NCBI GenBank assembly: GCA_033297075.1
Contig: MU858068.1
Span: 1-64,000 of the forward strand
Origin: Rhypophila decipiens
Lineage: Eukaryota > Ascomycota > Sordariomycetes > Sordariales > Naviculisporaceae
Direction: 5' to 3'
DNA: 64,000 nucleotides
Part shown: piece by piece, positions 21,778-32,087 of the stretch
Layout of the letters: every line of letters starts with the position of its first letter
How positions within the stretch are numbered: the first letter of the stretch is position 1
Notes under the pieces: generated by a model
What the model was told of the DNA's origin: nothing
The model's database searches: none
Seen by the model: the letters and a program-made list of their open reading frames with translations, nothing else
Made by a program: the position numbers and the translations under genes

Positions 21778-23130
21778 ATGCAACTCGACTGGGCCAGTCT
21801 CGCGATCCGCGAGGATGGACATGCGCACGCTGCATCCTTTGAATGCCAGAGCCAGTTTGCGACCGACTACTACGGGCTCGGGGTCCGGCTCGGTGTCTAT
21901 TTCGCCTGGCTGGGTAGTTATCTGGCCAACACCATCCTGCCGTCCGAGTTCGGGGCCGCCATGGACACGTCGACCATCTTCCTGCTCACCCTGCTCATCG
22001 CCATGACCAACGACAGCCGGACCAAGGGCCTCACCCAGGTCGACGGCCTGGTGCTCATGCATCTCTGCGGTGGCACCGTCTTTGGCGTGCTCAGTCTCTG
22101 GGGCTACCGGACCCGCCTGTACCGCATCCACGGTCCCAAGGCAGTCCGCATGTTTGGAGGGTTCGGCACTCACATCCGACTGGCCGTCAGCCTGGCAGTC
22201 AGCATCTTTGGATTCTGGTTCTGGCTGTATGGCGTCGACAACTACCTCACCGAGCTCGGTGGACCAAACGACGACCAGTCCGATCCCCCGAATCCGCCCG
22301 AGTGCGGCACTCTTTACACCTTCTTCTTCGCCAAGATCCGCGCCGACGGTCCAATCCGATACTATTATGTCGTCGTCTGCGCAATGTGCATCCTCTACTT
22401 TGGCATCATGTTTCTGGTCTCGAGTCTCGCCGGTGTCGTCAGCTTCGAGAACGTCAAAGGGCTGGTTGGATTCAAGCGTTGGAGCAACACCAACAGGAGC
22501 AAGTATGCCACCGGCTTCACCGACAAGGAACTCGACTTCATCTACACTTTTCTGCGCATTGGCAACCTGTTCTGGTTGCTCTTCTCGGCCGTCACGGTCG
22601 AGTGCACCCTCAACTTCAACCACATCCATGGCGTGCTGGGAGGCAAGCACGACGGCGGGCTGCAGCTCCCCAGCCAACTTCTCCCCTTCCTTGTCGGCCT
22701 GTTTAGTTTTCTCCGCATCTGCTACCAGATATTCAAAATCAAGTGGGGCGAGAGTCCCGAGAGCGAAGCCGCGGCCACGCCCCTCACGGCTGAACCCCCG
22801 TCCAGAATTGGCGACCGGCAGACGACAGAGACGACAAGAGACCGTGACGCATCGTTTGATAGCCTGCAAGATGACGACGACGGTGAGGTCGATCCCGAAT
22901 CGTCACAGCCCAACGGGCCTCCGAGGTCCAACAGCTACAATGTTGCCCGCCGTTCTTTGGCTGTTCGCCTGCTGGTGAGCTGGCTGCCATGGCTCGGTCT
23001 CGTCGTCCATCCCACCGCCCGCAAGTCTCGCCTGTCCATCATGGTCGCCCGTGGCACTGGTCTGAGCGGCCTTCATGAGGCCAGTGAGACCGTCACCCTT
23101 CCGGTGAAGCGCGAAGGCACTTCGGATTGA
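21778..23130 (+). CDS. Uncharacterised membrane protein with about seven hydrophobic segments
   Basis: This is a single exon of 450 residues from the first in-frame ATG ('MQLDWASLAIRE'); the frame is open further upstream but only from a non-ATG codon. Hydrophobic segments lie near residues 33-55, 64-78, 88-110, 133-153, 193-221, 257-280 and 297-319. An acidic, Pro/Asn-rich loop (160-178) and a conserved-looking 'NFNHIHGVLGG' (279-288) lie between them. A Ser/Thr/Asp-rich, probably cytosolic tail of about 125 residues follows, with a weak hydrophobic stretch near 395-410. I recall similar unnamed proteins in many Sordariomycetes. Seven segments with a long tail recalls receptors, but no signature supports that, and a channel or transporter is equally possible. 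Confidence 0.8.
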   Translation: MQLDWASLAIREDGHAHAASFECQSQFATDYYGLGVRLGVYFAWLGSYLANTILPSEFGAAMDTSTIFLLTLLIAMTNDSRTKGLTQVDGLVLMHLCGGTVFGVLSLWGYRTRLYRIHGPKAVRMFGGFGTHIRLAVSLAVSIFGFWFWLYGVDNYLTELGGPNDDQSDPPNPPECGTLYTFFFAKIRADGPIRYYYVVVCAMCILYFGIMFLVSSLAGVVSFENVKGLVGFKRWSNTNRSKYATGFTDKELDFIYTFLRIGNLFWLLFSAVTVECTLNFNHIHGVLGGKHDGGLQLPSQLLPFLVGLFSFLRICYQIFKIKWGESPESEAAATPLTAEPPSRIGDRQTTETTRDRDASFDSLQDDDDGEVDPESSQPNGPPRSNSYNVARRSLAVRLLVSWLPWLGLVVHPTARKSRLSIMVARGTGLSGLHEASETVTLPVKREGTSD

Positions 23131-23492
23131 TCATCCTGTTGTCGCCAATCATGATGTACACGGGATATACAACAAGTATGCGATAGAGTGGTGGCTTTCC
23201 TATTTCTCGGTTCTGCATGGTCTGGGTGGTGCATTGTAATAGGGGCCGGTTTGTTGGGGCCATTGGATATATGCTGGGTGATGTTTTGCTTGGTAGATTC
23301 TTGAGAGTAAATCTGCCGAGCCACTACTAATAATGAGCAAATTAATACTGTCACTCTCCAAGACTAGCCGGCACACATTGACACAAGTGCCCGTCACCAA
23401 CACATGGCACAGACAGGTTGGCAAACCATCATTCATTCACGTTCTTGTTGTCATTACTATTGCCCGATTAAATACACAAAGCCCTTCCTCGT
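23131..23492. other. Convergent 3' intergenic spacer
   Basis: This spacer lies between the stop codons of the membrane protein gene (+) and the carboxypeptidase gene (-). Apart from presumed 3' UTRs nothing is seen. Confidence 0.65.
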
Positions 23493-24944
23493 CTACTCAA
23501 GACCAACAGAGATGGCAGTCAGAGCCCAGTCCATGAAACCAGCATTGGTGTCAAGGATGTTTTGGTTGAACTCGGTCAGAGTCGGGTAAAAGTTGGTCGA
23601 GTAGCCAAACTCCATGGTGTAGCCATAGACCTTGTTGACGCCGGGCTTGGCCCAGTACCTGCTAAAGGCGTAGTCATCGGTGGCTCCAGAGGTGGCGTAG
23701 AGCCCGACGGCCTGCATGGCCACGTAGGAGCGACTGCCGACACCCTTCATGGCGGCCACAGTGGCGTCAGCCACCCTCTTGATGGCGGTAGCGTCGGCCG
23801 AGGGGATGTACTCTCTGTAGGTGCCGTCGTTGACCACTCCACGCTTTCCGTCGTAGGTGCTGTTGCGGAAGTTCATGGCAGCATTGGTGGCTTGATTGTC
23901 GTCATCGCCCCAGCTGTAGAGAATGTCGCCGGCGGCTGAGTGGATGTCCATGAACCAACGGATCTTGGGGAACTTGTCGTAGATGGACACGTGGTTCTTG
24001 GTCTCGGGCTCCGACGCGGGGGCCGTGCCGTAGAAGGTCTCGGAGCTGGGCGACGTCGAGGCAGGCGACGTGGACGGGGCAAAATACTTCTTGAAGTTCC
24101 ACAAAAAGTCAAAGTTGCGGTTGATGTCCACACCGACCGACGAGCCGCTCCTGCCCGATGCCGTGTTTCGGTTCTTGCGCCACAGGGAGCCCGTCGACTG
24201 GTCGTAGGCCACGCCATCGGGGTTCACCAGAGGGAAGAAAACAATGCCGGCCGAGAGCACCGACTTGACCTGGGCATTGGTGTACGACTTTCTGCCATAG
24301 GTCAAGCCGGATCCGCTCTTGTTGGCGGCCAGCAGGTCAGAGATCCAGTAAATGAGGTTGTCTGGACCTCCGCGCTCGCGGGCGTGCACCGCGGCGCTGA
24401 GGTAAAGATGGTACTTGCTGGTATCGGAACCAGCTCCCACATAGGCGGCAAATTGCGTTGCGCCGTTGAAGGTCTTGTAGGGCAAGTTGAAGGATGTGAC
24501 ACCGTAAGTCTTGACCAGGGCATTGACGGCCGAGCTGATCTCGTTCACGTTCATGATGGACGGGATGGTGGTGCCGCTGGCCCTGGTTCCGAGTCCGACA
24601 GGGGCAACGGTGCCCGACTGGAAGCGGTCTCCGGTGCCGATGGGGGCAGAGGCGGCACGCTGTCGCTTGGCCAGCGACTGCTCGTCGATGGTGATGTCAT
24701 GCACCGACCGGTACTCGTTGTTGAGGTAGGCAATCTGGTCGCGCGTCAGGAGAGCGTGCACCTTGAAGCGGCCATCCTCGGTCGGGTGGGCAATGGCTCT
24801 GCAACCAAAGTCATACGTGTCGTTGCTGACAATATCCCGGAAATGCTCGACCGTGGGAGCGAGGATCTGGACCGGGATCAGCTCCCTTGCGAGGGCGGCA
24901 GTGACCTGGAGTGCCAGGCACGCGACAAGACCGATGCGCGTCAT
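23493..24944 (-). CDS. Secreted zinc metallocarboxypeptidase (peptidase family M14)
   Basis: This is a single exon of 483 residues. The enzyme removes C-terminal amino acids from peptides outside the cell. Residues 1-19 are a signal peptide and 20 to about 100 a propeptide ending near a dibasic site ('LAKRQR', 91-96). The catalytic domain follows. The zinc ligands appear as H187-x-x-E190 in 'AAVHARERGG' and H335 in 'FMDIHSAAGD'. The substrate-anchoring 'VDINRNFDF' contains R277, and the general-base glutamate is E445 in 'GYTMEFGYS'. All key residues are present, so the enzyme should be active. The 'HARE' and 'INRNF' forms are closer to the bacterial carboxypeptidase T/fungal branch than to mammalian CPA. 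Likely role: nutrient peptide degradation. Confidence 0.93.
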   Translation of the reverse strand: MTRIGLVACLALQVTAALARELIPVQILAPTVEHFRDIVSNDTYDFGCRAIAHPTEDGRFKVHALLTRDQIAYLNNEYRSVHDITIDEQSLAKRQRAASAPIGTGDRFQSGTVAPVGLGTRASGTTIPSIMNVNEISSAVNALVKTYGVTSFNLPYKTFNGATQFAAYVGAGSDTSKYHLYLSAAVHARERGGPDNLIYWISDLLAANKSGSGLTYGRKSYTNAQVKSVLSAGIVFFPLVNPDGVAYDQSTGSLWRKNRNTASGRSGSSVGVDINRNFDFLWNFKKYFAPSTSPASTSPSSETFYGTAPASEPETKNHVSIYDKFPKIRWFMDIHSAAGDILYSWGDDDNQATNAAMNFRNSTYDGKRGVVNDGTYREYIPSADATAIKRVADATVAAMKGVGSRSYVAMQAVGLYATSGATDDYAFSRYWAKPGVNKVYGYTMEFGYSTNFYPTLTEFNQNILDTNAGFMDWALTAISVGLE

Positions 24945-26635
24945 GGTGGCTGCTGGCTGCTGCTGCTGACTGGATGATGCAGTGACGGATCGACGGGAGG
25001 AAGTGCCTGCAAGAGTCCATCAGGGGTCTGGACGAGGACGGGAGGCGGCCATGTTTATAGACGGCACTGGAATGAGGATTCCCGGCTCCATGGCAGTCAT
25101 GACACGTTGTGGGGGACCGTCGTCGGGCGATCTTTGGTCTGATCTGCGTACTGCGAGCTCGTCGCTACTACCTGCCTAGGTCATCACGGCGCTAGAGCAA
25201 GGACTCGGAGCACCCTGAGCGAATTGAGGCGGCGCATCGGACTTGGAAACTGGGACGAAAGGTCAGTTGTGCAACTTTGGGTTGTGTGACATGGATCCAA
25301 TTGGCCAAGGGTGCGAGCAGGAGCAGGAGCAGGAGCTCTCGCGTACCTTTCTCGGAGGGTGAGATCGTGGGGTGCAACCGAGCTATGCCATGGCCCATGG
25401 CCCATGGTCATGCAGTGGTATACCAGTACCTGAGACAAACAAAAGAGTCAGGCAATGGGGAAGCTGTGATAAGTTCAGTGATAACGATGGCATTTGGTCG
25501 AGTTAGGCAAGGACGGAGCAAAGAAGACTGCCGCCCGGCCGTTACCTTATCATATGGCGTTTCCTCGGGTCCTGCCACCTGCCGTCTTTGGAAGCTGTCC
25601 TTCTCCCGCCATCGGCGCCACACTTGCGAACAGGCAGGTCCAGGTTCAAAACCCCACACCGCGCGGGGCACCTTCCCCCTGTAACATTGCCCAGGCGGGG
25701 TTCTACACGTGTAGAAAGGGGAACTGAACTGACAAAGTAGTACGGTTACTGCACACACACCAATTGAGACTTTACGTGCATATTTACAAGCGATTTGATA
25801 ACGTCCATGATCAAGTGGTGGTGTTGAATTGGTCTGATCCAGGTTCTTGATAGACTGGTCCCACACAGAAGATCTGAGAGCCCAGTCTTTCGACCATCAA
25901 GATCGCTGGACCTTGCCGGTATTGGCTCTTCCGCGGCACACGCCGGGACGGGTTGAGTGCCGTGCCGGTCGGCATTGGTGAATGCTTGGCTTTGAGATGG
26001 TGCTTCCCGCTTATCGGAAGTCATTTTTCAGCTTATCGTGCCACGTATGGATTCCCTCAAAACCATCTTTCAATAACCTATGGATCATCAGGAAGAAAGG
26101 GATCAAGCTGTCCTCTACAATGCGTACATATACGGACGTATGCCACCCACGCTTTTCCCACGAAGCACCTGAAAGAGACTTCATGGCCCAGGTTTGCTCG
26201 TGGTCTTTACTGGTTCCTCTCCAGACGCTGAGAAATCCCACCAAGCAGCACATGCACCTTCCATACTCACAGCTCTGAAAAGACCAAAGCGCATTCACAC
26301 ATTGCCTAAAGAAACCGACATGTCGATTCTTGCTTTGCAGGTGGTGAGGTGAGGCACTAGCATTGTTTCTCATCTTTGTGATTCCAAGTGGCTTGGGAGT
26401 ATCTTTTCTCTCCATCTGCCATCATCGAAGAATGACATAGAGACTGGGGTCTTGTAAACCCTCTGATGACCGACAGGGTGTATCGTTGTTCGCTGCTTTC
26501 TGGACGTTCACCACCAGCACAAAGCTTAAATCAACTGCAAGTTTTGTTTACTTCCAATTCCAATGTTCCACTGTGTGGACCAGCATCAAACACCCACCCC
26601 ACAATATAGGCATTACAATCAAACACCAAAGCATC
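24945..26635. other. Intergenic, about 1.7 kb
   Basis: It contains the presumed promoter of the carboxypeptidase gene. Frames of 90-150 codons on both strands lack any protein-like feature. No gene called. Confidence 0.5.
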
Positions 26636-26723
26636 GGCCTAGTAGCGTAATTGGTAGCGCGTTCGACTCCAGCTGTTCAAGGTTGTCATCGAAAGGTTAT
26701 CCGTTCAAGTCGGGTCTGGGTCA
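26636..26723 (+). tRNA. tRNA-Trp(CCA): tRNA-Trp (CCA) with a 15-nt intron
   Basis: A full cloverleaf can be drawn. The acceptor stem pairs 26636-26642 with 26716-26722 (two G-U pairs). The D stem is GCG/CGC, with TTGGTAG in the D loop. The anticodon stem TTCGA (26662-26666) pairs with TCGAA (26689-26693). The anticodon CCA is at 26669-26671. The variable loop has 5 nt, and the T arm ATCCG/CGGGT carries a TTCAAGT loop. The discriminator base is A at 26723. A 15-nt intron (26673-26687) sits one base 3' of the anticodon, the canonical position for eukaryotic nuclear tRNA introns. The mature tRNA has 73 nt before CCA addition. The neighbouring protein genes are unrelated to it. Confidence 0.93.
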
Positions 26724-27148
26724 TGTATATCACGGCAACAAACATCCTCCCTCTTCGGGGGTCCATCAGTTTTGCAACCAGTTCTCATTTCGTTCTCCTT
26801 CCCCTTATCTCAGAATCTCAATATTCTAGTCTGGATTTCTCATGGTGGCGTTGAATTTAAGGGGCATCTCCCCTGACTGGGGAATTTGAACCCAAACCCT
26901 ACAGAAGGTCTGGGCCCGGCCAAGCCAATGGTGTGGGCGTCTTTGCCTCCCAACCGGGCTAGTATCAACTTCTTTTGGATGGGCTGAGGCAAGGGGGCTC
27001 TTATTCCCAGCTGAACCTGGAATCACATTGCAAATATAGACACGCGCCAACATCAAATAAATATCAGCATGTTCCTTCCAGATACACAAAGCTGACCCTT
27101 TTCTTCCCCCAAATCTGTTTATCCGCAGCATTCAGTCTTGCAAAAAAA
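26724..27148. other. Promoter and 5' region of the S1/P1 nuclease gene
   Basis: The stretch lies between tRNA-Trp and the nuclease ATG. A reverse-strand tRNA-like T-arm motif near 26875-26895 does not make a cloverleaf. No gene seen. Confidence 0.5.
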
Positions 27149-28123
27149 ATGCGATCCCAGGCCCTCTTTTTGGCACTTGCTGCCGTCGCCGCTCCGGTGG
27201 CAGCTTGGGATCCCTTCGGGCACCAAACTGTCGGCTACCTTGCCTCCAAGTACTTTAGCGAGTCGACTGCGGCCCATCTAACATCGCTCATTGGCCTCTC
27301 GGACCGGTTCGACATCGGCGATGCGGCGGCGTGGGCCGACACGGTCCGGGATGCTGACGGGCTCCCATGGTCCAAGAACTGGCACTTTATCAACCCCCGG
27401 GCCGACAACCCAGCCACCAATACATGCAAGCTCGAGTACCCATCCGACTGCCCCAAGGGCAACTGCATCATCGATGCCATCCTCAACCAGACGCGAGCTA
27501 TCATGAACCCCAGTCTCAGCGCTTCCGGGAGGCGCAATGCCACCATGTGGGTCCTGCACTTCTTTGGGGATCTTCACCAGCCCATGCATGCATCGGGCTA
27601 CAAGTACGGTGGGAACCTGGTGCGTCCCGTCTGCTTCGGGCCCATGGACCAGTGCAACAATGGCACTTCCGGGGACCGTGTGTTGAGCCTTCACAGCATC
27701 TGGGACTCGGCCATTCCCCGGAAGCTGAGGGGCCTCAAGGCGTACGAGACCCCCGCGGCCGACAAGGAGGCCGCCAGACTTTGGGCCGAGGATATCTACG
27801 AGAGCCAGCAGGCCCAGGCCGATGGAACAGAGGAGGCGAGAGAAGAATGTGGCTCCATGGGCTGTGTGGTGGACTGGGCTACCGAGAGCAACCGGCTGGT
27901 GTGCGAGCATGCGCTCTCCAAGGGAGAGCAGTGGGTTCTCACTCACGATCTGAGTGGCGATTATTTTCTCGAAAACGCAAAAGTGGTCCAGAGCCAGGTT
28001 GGCAAGGCTGGTCGCAGGCTGGCTCAGTGGATGAATGCCTTGGCCGACATCTTGGACCAGCTTCCTCCCGTGACGGAGGCGACACGGGGCGAGGGTGACG
28101 GGTATCCGACCGGTGATCTGTGA
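27149..28123 (+). CDS. Secreted S1/P1-type single-strand nuclease
   Basis: This is a single exon of 324 residues. The start at 27149 gives a signal peptide (1-19) cut just before W20, and in this family the N-terminal Trp of the mature protein is itself a zinc ligand. The trinuclear zinc site is represented by W20, H25 ('DPFGHQTVGY'), 'AAWADTVR', 'NWHFIN', 'LHFFGDLHQPMH' and 'LHSIWD'. Paired cysteines ('CKLEYPSDC', 'CFGPMDQC') fit disulfides, and several N-glycosylation sequons are present. Such enzymes cleave single-stranded DNA and RNA and remove 3'-phosphates, releasing nucleotides and phosphate outside the cell. The frame is open upstream of the ATG (to 26975) but only from a lead without a signal peptide, so the downstream start is preferred. 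Confidence 0.94.
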   Translation: MRSQALFLALAAVAAPVAAWDPFGHQTVGYLASKYFSESTAAHLTSLIGLSDRFDIGDAAAWADTVRDADGLPWSKNWHFINPRADNPATNTCKLEYPSDCPKGNCIIDAILNQTRAIMNPSLSASGRRNATMWVLHFFGDLHQPMHASGYKYGGNLVRPVCFGPMDQCNNGTSGDRVLSLHSIWDSAIPRKLRGLKAYETPAADKEAARLWAEDIYESQQAQADGTEEAREECGSMGCVVDWATESNRLVCEHALSKGEQWVLTHDLSGDYFLENAKVVQSQVGKAGRRLAQWMNALADILDQLPPVTEATRGEGDGYPTGDL

Positions 28124-28299
28124 GTGTTGGCCCCAATGCAGTGGCAGGGCTTGCGTTGGTTTGAGCTACATGTATAATGAATAAATATTTGTAATCTGAA
28201 ACTCCATATTCTTCTGTTTACATGTACTCTGCAGTGTCCAGAACTAAACCCGACCTCGTCTCTATCAACTTGAAGCCCTGTGTCTCAACACCTCCTCCC

Positions 28300-29218
28300 C
28301 TACCAGTCAACCTCAAATTCACCACCCTCGTCAAACTGAGCGGCGACATCATCATTCTCAATTCCGCAGCTGTCCTGCCTCGCCTGAAGCACGGTTAGAG
28401 CATCACGCCTGACCATCTTTTTCTTGGCCGAGGCGCATCCAATGCCCGGCCTTGTCCAGATGGTATGGACCTCTGTTCCGTCAGGGTTAGTCCCGGCAAC
28501 GCTGTTGACGCAGCCCTCATTTCCAGACTGCTTGAGCGTCGGGAACTCGGTCTGGCCCCAGATGCCGTCCTCGCGGGGACTGGCCGGGTTCGGGTCCATG
28601 ACTGTGGCAAAGACGTCGCACATGATTGCCTATCGGGATTCGACGAGGCACAATTGTCAGTCCATGCTTACTAGCAGCAAGGGAAAGAGAATAATGGAAC
28701 TGCTGGTACATACCATTGACTCAGACATGGCAGCAAAGTATTGGCGTCTCAGCGGCTTGTCTTGCATGATGCACCGAAGAGGGTTGCTCGTCACGATGCG
28801 GTTGTTGTAGAGCGATGTAGCCCACATTTCCTGTCGGCTGTCTATCAGTCTCTCGCTCGTGTTCAAGCTTGGGCCCAGGGAGAGTATTGTCTTACCCAGA
28901 TGGTGGTCATGTCGGCACCATTGGACTTGGAGAAGATGCGCGCTGCCCGGCTCAGACCACGAGTGTAAAACAGACAAGTTGCCGCGGGCGGGCGCTTGCA
29001 AACATTCCCCAGGAACCACTTTTCATATAGACATTGAGTTAGTTGTTTGAAACGTTAGCTAGGGCAATGCTTGTACTTGCCGATGTGGTATACTTGTCGA
29101 TCGGGTCACAGGGGACTACCGCAACAGTTTCATTCGTACCAGCCTGAGGAGCAGCGGCTGCAGGGATTGCGAGGGATAAAGCGGCCATGAAGCCGGCTGA
29201 GAGATGGGTAAAGTGCAT
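28300..29218 (-). CDS. Secreted protein of unknown function (235 aa)
   Basis: There are four exons, 29218-29081, 29018-28896, 28830-28714 and 28629-28300, all joined in phase 0. The first intron uses a GC donor (GCAAGT at 29080) and the others GT-AG. A signal peptide covers about residues 1-22. The mature part has 'WFLGNVC', 'ATCLFYTRGLS', 'TTIWEMW', 'SNPLRCIM', 'IWGQTEFPTLK' and a charged tail ending GGEFEVDW. I recall similar secreted proteins of unknown role with 'FYT.GLS' and 'TTIW' in other Hypocreales, and that pattern is why the GC donor model was preferred. The alternative uses a GT donor at 29075 and reads through the second intron; it gives a less protein-like middle section. No catalytic motif is recognised. 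Confidence 0.68.
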
Positions 29219-30339
29219 GATGCCGACAAGTGAAGTACTGGAAGTTCTGGTGCTGAGAGATGCTTACTGGTATTGTGATGCCGACGGTGATGAGACAGAA
29301 GTTGAGGAACAGACCATGACTTGGCGGAATTACTCCCCCCTTATATAGGGGGCCAAAGGAGATTTTGGATTTATGATCCGGAACTATTACTATGTCCTGT
29401 TCGTAGAGCAACTCTACGTTGTACAAAGCGCATATCGATGTCGATTCAGTTCATGTTCATGTTGGCCCCCAACTGCCAACTATATGCTGGGAACTTGAAG
29501 CCATTACTGACCACCCTCCAAGAGGCTGTTGGGCGCGGGACCTCGACGAAAGGACCGATAGGCTTGGTGTCGTTTACTGGAATAGAACATGATCAAGGGC
29601 ATGATGGATATTGCCGGTGTTGCATGGGTAGGTCCTGTCCTCGTTCCAACAACAAAGATTGATGATTTAACACCACGGACCACGGTGGTTGCTAGGATTC
29701 TGAAGCATGGGCCAAAAGTTTTCAGATGATGAAATCAAGAGAGGGCACCGAGCCACCAAACAGTGCGCTTTAGGCCGCCGAGGAACCGCGCATATGGGTC
29801 GGCAGTGGCCAGGGCACAGTCCGGGGGAGTACACATTTACCAGTAGCATCTTCCGGAGAACCGGGTCGGGGGCAATGTCAGCCCATTCTACGGCCCAGGA
29901 ATATGGCAGCCTTGGGTAAAACGAAAGTCAAGCATAATTACGTGCCACCTTTGCCGGTTTCACGGCTCACCGAGGGCGACTTTAGCTTGTAATACAAAGT
30001 GGCTATGTCAAAGGAGACGGCGGCGCCCAGGCCAATTGCAGGTACTGGTTAGACTTGGATTGAAGATGCATTGTTTCTATTGGCCAATACCGGACCTCAA
30101 CAACGCCAGTGCCCGTGATTCCAGTCTCCAAGCGGTGTCTCTGGTCGCCCAAGACTTCGGGCACGTCGTGTGAGAAGATGACGTAGGTAGTTGTCACCTG
30201 ACGAGTGAACTGCCGTCTGGTGGCAGCCTAAACAGGGGCAAACTTCACCCCGGGCCATCTTCCACTATTCTGGTTACTCGTCTATAGTTTGCACTAATCA
30301 CCGTCCATACTACGAGTCGTCACAATCCGACTCAACATC
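29219..30339. other. Shared upstream region of two divergent genes
   Basis: About 1.1 kb lies between the start codons of the secreted protein gene (-) and the ankyrin-like gene (+). It must hold both promoters. A TATA-like TTATATAG lies at about 29340 in the region upstream of the minus-strand gene. No additional gene is supported. Confidence 0.6.
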
Positions 30340-31143
30340 ATGGCGTCACCCACGAGCCTCTGCTTCACCCAAGCTTCCCAAAAGTTCAGGAATAAGGAAA
30401 TAAGCGAGGAAGAATATTACCACAACATTCTTGCCCACTGCACTGGCTACCTCCACGACGAGGATGACGATGGTGACCCGTCTCTGTCACATGTGTCGTC
30501 TCTCCAGTCGGACGATGCCTTTGCATATTCAGTCCAGTGTTTTATGAAGCGCAAGGACTTTATTCAAGGTGCGCCACGAGTGACTGGTGGTGTTTATTAA
30601 CCTCTGACTGACTTGGGAACTTGCAGACATCGCCCCTCTCGAAAATGCGTTCAGGGCTCTTGACAAGCAGGACTTGGCCACTATCCAAAGAGCCGTGGCA
30701 CTGCTTGAGGACAACCAGCAGCAACACGCAAAGAAATTCCTCCTCAAGATTCTTGCTCTGAGGGCGTTACAGCTTGGCAAGGCCGAGGTGCTGAAGCATT
30801 GCCTCGATATTGGGGGATTCCCATACGAAGCCTACTTCGAGGACGAAGCCGACAAGGTACACGGGGATGAGGATCCTGAAACGTTCAAGGTCAGCAGTCC
30901 TAAACATGTCAACGTCCGGATCTCTCGATATTACAGAACTGACAGATCTCTTCCCCCCATGACTAGGTCTTGGAAGAGTCCCACTTTAGAAAGATATATC
31001 CGAGGAAAGTCAAGGTCGGCAACGAGGATGATGATTACGACATGGACGAATCCGACCTTACGGCTGAAGAAAGGGATTCCAAAGAGAGGCTCAGGGCGGC
31101 CATGACCTTTGATAAAGGCGGCGAATTTCCTGTCGACTGGTAA
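30340..31143 (+). CDS. Intracellular acidic protein with an ankyrin-like segment (222 aa)
   Basis: There are three exons, 30340-30568, 30627-30889 and 30967-31143, with GT-AG introns. The protein is 222 residues and has no signal peptide. Residues about 75-140 are helical and include 'ALRALQLGKAEVLKHCLDIGG', which resembles one ankyrin repeat; no second clear repeat is seen. Acidic runs flank it ('DEDDDGD', 'NEDDDYDMDESD'). The last residues, FDKGGEFPVDW, nearly repeat the end of the divergent neighbour (FDEGGEFEVDW). A protein-binding role is possible from the ankyrin-like part; otherwise the function is unknown. Exon joining is firm because each junction keeps frame and the last exon has a good ACTAG acceptor. 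Confidence 0.72.
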
Positions 31144-32087
31144 ACATTAAAGATCCTGGGAGGGACTCGGGAGACACACAGTCTTGTCAATACAGTTATT
31201 CTGGCCAAATAAGAGCTGCGTTTCACTGTGCTCCTCGGTGCTGTTAACCCTCTCCTCACGCCGGGACTGTATGTGATCAGAGTTGGTGGAGGGTGACTGG
31301 TATGCTGACAGGCTTCTCTCAAAGTCTTCAAGCTCAGCAACTCGTTTGGAGGTCTCGCATATTGCCTGAAAGAGGATATCCTCCCTCTTGAGGTCGGCCG
31401 CCTAGAATTTGACATGCAGCACGTTCCTGAGGCGACCTTCGTTAAACGCGGGGTAGAAAGCGAAACTCCATGAGATTAACAGCTGACGGCGAGCTATTAC
31501 GAAACGCGTTTCTTGGGTAGTAGGGGAATGCGAATAACTTCCCTGATTCACCATGGGGTACTGGTTTTCCTTGCAAGGAACAACTGCTTTCCCTAGTGTG
31601 GTCTCGACTTGCACCAACTATTTCTCCTTTCTACTCCAATGGATAGCGTCTCTGCCGATTATCATCACACGAACTTTCTTTTAGCTTTATTATACCTTTC
31701 TAACCCTCAGATCCGGCCAACTGGCATTTCAGGTTAAAGAGGTTCTGTACCGCGAGGGTGACCAAGATAGCGGTATGTAACTGGTTTTGGCCGTGACCTG
31801 GAATCTCCAACCGTTGTCAGACCAAGACCGAGGCAAAGAGTAGGCAGGTAGGACATTTGGTTCTGGGGAAACAATTCAGATGCAAATATTAGGCTTCACA
31901 TGTATAAAGACTTCCAGTTGACTGTGAGAGAGCTTGTCTTGCTGATGTCTTGGTGTGTCCCAGTCTCAGCCGCCTTTTCATGTGTCGATACTGTCGAATC
32001 TTGGCGAATCCGTCTTATTCTTGGCCGTCCAGTCCGTACAAGTCAAACTGTCCAAGTCATATCCATCCTCATTTGAACTCGACAAAT
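31144..32087. other. Intergenic with the promoter of the secreted hydrolase gene
   Basis: No gene seen. A TATAAA box at 31903-31908 lies about 180 bases before the hydrolase ATG and is the best promoter candidate in this stretch. Confidence 0.55.

Noticed and set aside
21730..22869. 379-codon reverse ORF opposite the seven-segment protein
   Set aside because: Low-complexity Glu/Asp/Gln/Val composition typical of an antisense shadow of a GC-biased coding exon; the sense strand encodes a coherent membrane protein.
23940..24977. 345-codon plus-strand ORF opposite the carboxypeptidase
   Set aside because: Shadow; the opposite strand has every M14 catalytic residue.
26862..26960. Reverse-strand tRNA-like sequence with a TTCAAAT loop and an A-box-like stretch
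   Set aside because: T stem has two mismatches and no acceptor stem can be paired, so it is not a tRNA gene; at most a relic.
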